From an uncultured Sutterellaceae bacterium (GTDB taxonomy: Bacteria > Pseudomonadota > Gammaproteobacteria > Burkholderiales > Burkholderiaceae_F): a DNA stretch of 7,532 bases. Positions 5,553 through 7,532 of this stretch are shown here, one piece after another. The notes under the pieces are model-generated. The model saw only the letters and a list, made by a program, of their open reading frames with translations, was not told the DNA's origin and did no database searches. The stretch's first letter is position 1. Each line of letters starts with the position of its first letter. Location: positions 1 to 7,532 of the forward strand of contig CAMYAA010000036.1 in assembly GCA_947253615.1 (NCBI GenBank), given 5' to 3'. Position numbers and translations under genes: made by a program.

Positions 5553-7091
5553 ATGTCTCTTTTAAAATCGGCGGCCACCGTCTCGGGCTTGACCCTTCTG
5601 AGCCGAATCTCGGGTTTGGTGCGCGATATGCTGATTGCTCGTTATTTCGGTGCTAGCGCTGCAACGGACGCGTTTTACGTCGCATTCCGCTTGCCCAATA
5701 TGTTGCGTCGACTCTTCGCTGAAGGGGCCTTTCAACAGGCCTTTGTGCCTATGCTCTCGGATATCTATGAAAATCAGTCCCGCGAGCGTGCACAGTCCTT
5801 TATCGATCACGTATTTACGTTATTAGCGTTGGCGGTGTTTGCAGCGAGCTTTATTGGCGTGTTGGTCGCCCCGTTGTTGGTTTGGGCCATTGCTAGTGGG
5901 TTACGTGCTGATCCTGCTGCGTTTGATCTTGCGAGCGCCTTAACCCGTTGGATGTTCCCTTACATCGCCTTCATGGCCTTGGTGGCCCTGGCCGCTTCGA
6001 TCTTGAATGTTCATCGTCGTTTTGCGATCCCGGCCGTCACGCCCGTCTTATTGAACTTGAGTTTTATCATTTCGACGGTGTTTGTGGCGCCCCGTTTAAG
6101 CAATCCGATTTGGGCCTTAGCCGGTGCCGTGCTCGTCGGGGGAATTTTGCAATTGGCCACGCAATGGTTGGCCCTTCGTCGTTTAGGGATTCACTTACGT
6201 TTTTGCTCGATTAAAACGAGTTTAGGAGACCAAGGCGTCAAGCGTGTCTTAGGACTGATGGTGCCGGCACTATTTGGGGTTGGGGTGGCCCAGCTCTCGA
6301 TTTTGATCAATACCAATATCGCTTCGCATTTGGGCCATGGGGCTGTGACGTGGCTCAATTACGCCGATCGTCTCATGGAATTTCCAACGGCCCTTTTGGG
6401 AGTGGCCTTAGGGACGGTGCTCTTACCGAGCTTATCCAAAGCCTTTGCCGCTTCGGATATGACGCGCTACAACCATTTACTCGATCGTGGTCTTCAGCTC
6501 GTGGTCTTGGTGGCGGTCCCGGCGGCTTTAGGCCTGTGGCTTTTGTCGGACGCCTTGGTGGCCTTTTTGTTCCAAGGGAAGAATTATTCGCCCTATGACG
6601 TGCATCAAACGGCCATTGCCGTGACGGGGTATTCCGTGGGCTTGATCGGTTTGATCGGCATTAAGATTGTGGCCCCGGCCTTTTACGCGCAGAAAAACAT
6701 TAAGACTCCGGTCATCGTGGCCTTCTTGAGTTTAATCGTGGTGCAGTGCGTTAACCTCGTGGCCGTCCCGATTATGGGGCATGCAGGGCTGGCTTTCTCC
6801 GTCGGGGTAGGCAGTGTCTTTAACGCGTTAACGCTGTTGATCATTCTTCTTCGTAAGAAGATTTACCGCCCTGAAGCGGGGTGGTTACGCCACATTGTGC
6901 AGGTCATTGTGGGCGCGGTTTTAATGAGTGTGGTGCTTTACTTTTTGTCGCATGACGTCGCCTGGACGGCCATGGGCTGGTGGGCCCGTGCATCTCGCGT
7001 ATTAGGGTTGGTGGTTTTAGGCGCTCTACTGTATTTCATTGGCCTGAGCATCATGGGGTGGCGCATTTCCTCCCTGAAGCAATTTCGCTAA
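5553..7091 (+). CDS. murJ: Lipid II flippase MurJ (MviN family)
   Basis: This 512-residue inner-membrane protein of the MOP superfamily moves undecaprenyl-linked lipid II from the cytoplasmic to the periplasmic face for peptidoglycan polymerisation. It is almost wholly hydrophobic, compatible with the fourteen transmembrane helices of the family, and its length matches E. coli MurJ (511). The signature ATDAFYVAFRLPNMLRR begins at residue 37, followed by FAEGAFQQAFVPML (55-68). Residues shown to be essential in E. coli are conserved: R18, R24, D39, R52 and the arginine of YADRLMEFP (R273 here, R270 there). GVALGTVLLPSLSK and YSVGLIGLIGIKIVAPAFY further on are also typical. AGGG seven bases before the ATG supports the start. 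The gene is divergent from rpsT and is followed by a terminator, so it seems to be transcribed alone. Confidence 0.97.
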   Translation: MSLLKSAATVSGLTLLSRISGLVRDMLIARYFGASAATDAFYVAFRLPNMLRRLFAEGAFQQAFVPMLSDIYENQSRERAQSFIDHVFTLLALAVFAASFIGVLVAPLLVWAIASGLRADPAAFDLASALTRWMFPYIAFMALVALAASILNVHRRFAIPAVTPVLLNLSFIISTVFVAPRLSNPIWALAGAVLVGGILQLATQWLALRRLGIHLRFCSIKTSLGDQGVKRVLGLMVPALFGVGVAQLSILINTNIASHLGHGAVTWLNYADRLMEFPTALLGVALGTVLLPSLSKAFAASDMTRYNHLLDRGLQLVVLVAVPAALGLWLLSDALVAFLFQGKNYSPYDVHQTAIAVTGYSVGLIGLIGIKIVAPAFYAQKNIKTPVIVAFLSLIVVQCVNLVAVPIMGHAGLAFSVGVGSVFNALTLLIILLRKKIYRPEAGWLRHIVQVIVGAVLMSVVLYFLSHDVAWTAMGWWARASRVLGLVVLGALLYFIGLSIMGWRISSLKQFR

Positions 7092-7121
7092 AAGGGCGGT
7101 TTAACGTCGCGCCAAAATGAT

Positions 7122-7152
7122 AAAAGGCGGATCGTGAAGGTTCGCCTTTTTT
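7122..7152 (+). terminator. Intrinsic terminator after murJ
   Basis: AAAAGGCG (7122-7129) pairs with CGCCTTTT (7143-7150), with two further weaker pairs and a nine-base loop, and the T run continues to 7152. It sits 30 bases after the murJ stop. The A run on the other side gives TTTT on the - strand, so it may also serve the convergent gene at 7178-7450. Confidence 0.88.
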
Positions 7153-7177
7153 AAGTTCGAAGGGACTAAACAGAGGT

Positions 7178-7450
7178 TTAGTTTTCTTCGACGTTCGTCA
7201 TGATGAAGGGCAATTGTGCCGGAAACCCCACGAGCTCATCGTCCGTCAACACATCAAAGGCTTCGGGGCCCATGTTCATGGTGTTGATGGCAAAGTTGAG
7301 TTTTGCATAAACCTTGGTGAGTTCTTCCATCGCGGTGTCCGCAAATTCATGATCTTCGGGTTCTTTTTCTAAGCGCGTGAGCGTGTTTTCCAAAGCTTCT
7401 TGAACGTCATTGAGGGTCGCTAAGACCCATTCTTTTTGAGGGGCGGACAT
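7178..7450 (-). CDS. Small acidic protein of unknown function
   Basis: I do not recognise this 90-residue protein. It has 19 acidic and only 5 basic residues (net about -14), no cysteine, no signal peptide and no membrane segment, so it is probably a soluble cytoplasmic protein. Residues 5-60 look helical and amphipathic (EWVLATLNDVQEALENTL, then MEELTKVYAKLNFAINTMNM), and the tail DVLTDDELVGFPAQLPFI is more extended. The ATG at 7450 is preferred: GGAG lies 12 bases upstream, a rather long spacing. The open frame continues upstream only through 12 genomic codons before running into adapter sequence, so residues beyond 7450 are doubtful and a slightly longer native N-terminus cannot be excluded. 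It converges on murJ and shares the terminator at 7122-7152. Confidence 0.7.
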   Translation of the reverse strand: MSAPQKEWVLATLNDVQEALENTLTRLEKEPEDHEFADTAMEELTKVYAKLNFAINTMNMGPEAFDVLTDDELVGFPAQLPFIMTNVEEN

Positions 7451-7486
7451 GGCGGATGCAGTCTCCAAAAAAGGATAAACAAATAC

Positions 7487-7532
7487 CTGTCTCTTATACA
7501 CATCTCCGAGCCCACGAGACCGTACTAGATCT
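7487..7532. other. Illumina Nextera adapter read-through (not genomic)
   Basis: Bases 7487-7505 are the reverse complement of the 19-base Tn5 mosaic end used in Nextera libraries. Bases 7506-7520 (CCGAGCCCACGAGAC) are the index-side adapter. Bases 7521-7528 (CGTACTAG) equal the Nextera i7 index known as N702, and ATCT at 7529-7532 begins the P7 sequence. The order and spacing are exact, so genomic sequence ends at 7486. The match is from memory of the published adapter sequences. Confidence 0.97.

Noticed and set aside
5444..5656. A + strand open frame overlapping the murJ start in another frame
   Set aside because: It spans the promoter region and T-rich tract, giving a phenylalanine-rich peptide, and runs out of frame into conserved murJ codons.
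1..7532. Mobile elements, CRISPR array, defence or biosynthetic system
   Set aside because: No transposase, integrase, terminal repeats, spaced direct repeats or relevant protein families are present; all recognised genes are core housekeeping functions.

Overview
The window is a housekeeping stretch of a proteobacterial chromosome. Two things point to the Betaproteobacteria (Burkholderiales): the order xseB-ispA-dxs, and rpsT placed back to back with murJ. The moderate GC content and frequent TTA leucine codons would suit a gut-associated Sutterellaceae-type genome rather than a GC-rich Burkholderia. That placement is inference from gene order and composition; no 16S rRNA or other marker is present.

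Layout. Bases 1-321 hold perhaps the last 14 codons of an unidentified upstream gene, then a non-coding stretch with a weak promoter-like site and a leader hairpin. On the + strand follow xseB (322-549), ispA (652-1575) and dxs (1646-3532), probably one operon, closed by an intrinsic terminator at about 3549-3589. A second terminator-like hairpin (3606-3639) lies just before murB (3678-4715). murB converges on rpsT (4927-5190, - strand). The gap between them holds a strong terminator for murB and a T-tract terminator for rpsT. The 362-base gap 5191-5552 separates rpsT from the divergent murJ (5553-7091). It contains a good extended -10 promoter for rpsT, a series of strong hairpins that would lie in a rpsT leader of about 270 nt, and a T-rich tract before murJ. 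After a terminator at 7122-7152 comes a small acidic protein of unknown function on the - strand (7178-7450).

The last 46 bases (7487-7532) are not genomic. They match the Illumina Nextera transposase end, the index-side adapter, an 8-base index and the start of the P7 sequence. An open reading frame that runs from the adapter into the last gene therefore begins with the artefact peptide MYKRQ.

How the genes fit together. Dxs opens the MEP isoprenoid pathway and IspA makes farnesyl diphosphate, the primer for the undecaprenyl carrier. MurB completes UDP-MurNAc, and MurJ flips the finished undecaprenyl-linked lipid II. Four of the genes thus feed the same cell-wall precursor, while xseB and rpsT serve DNA processing and the ribosome. 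I see no mobile element, CRISPR array, defence system or biosynthetic cluster. The only candidate for something undescribed is the structured RNA upstream of rpsT.
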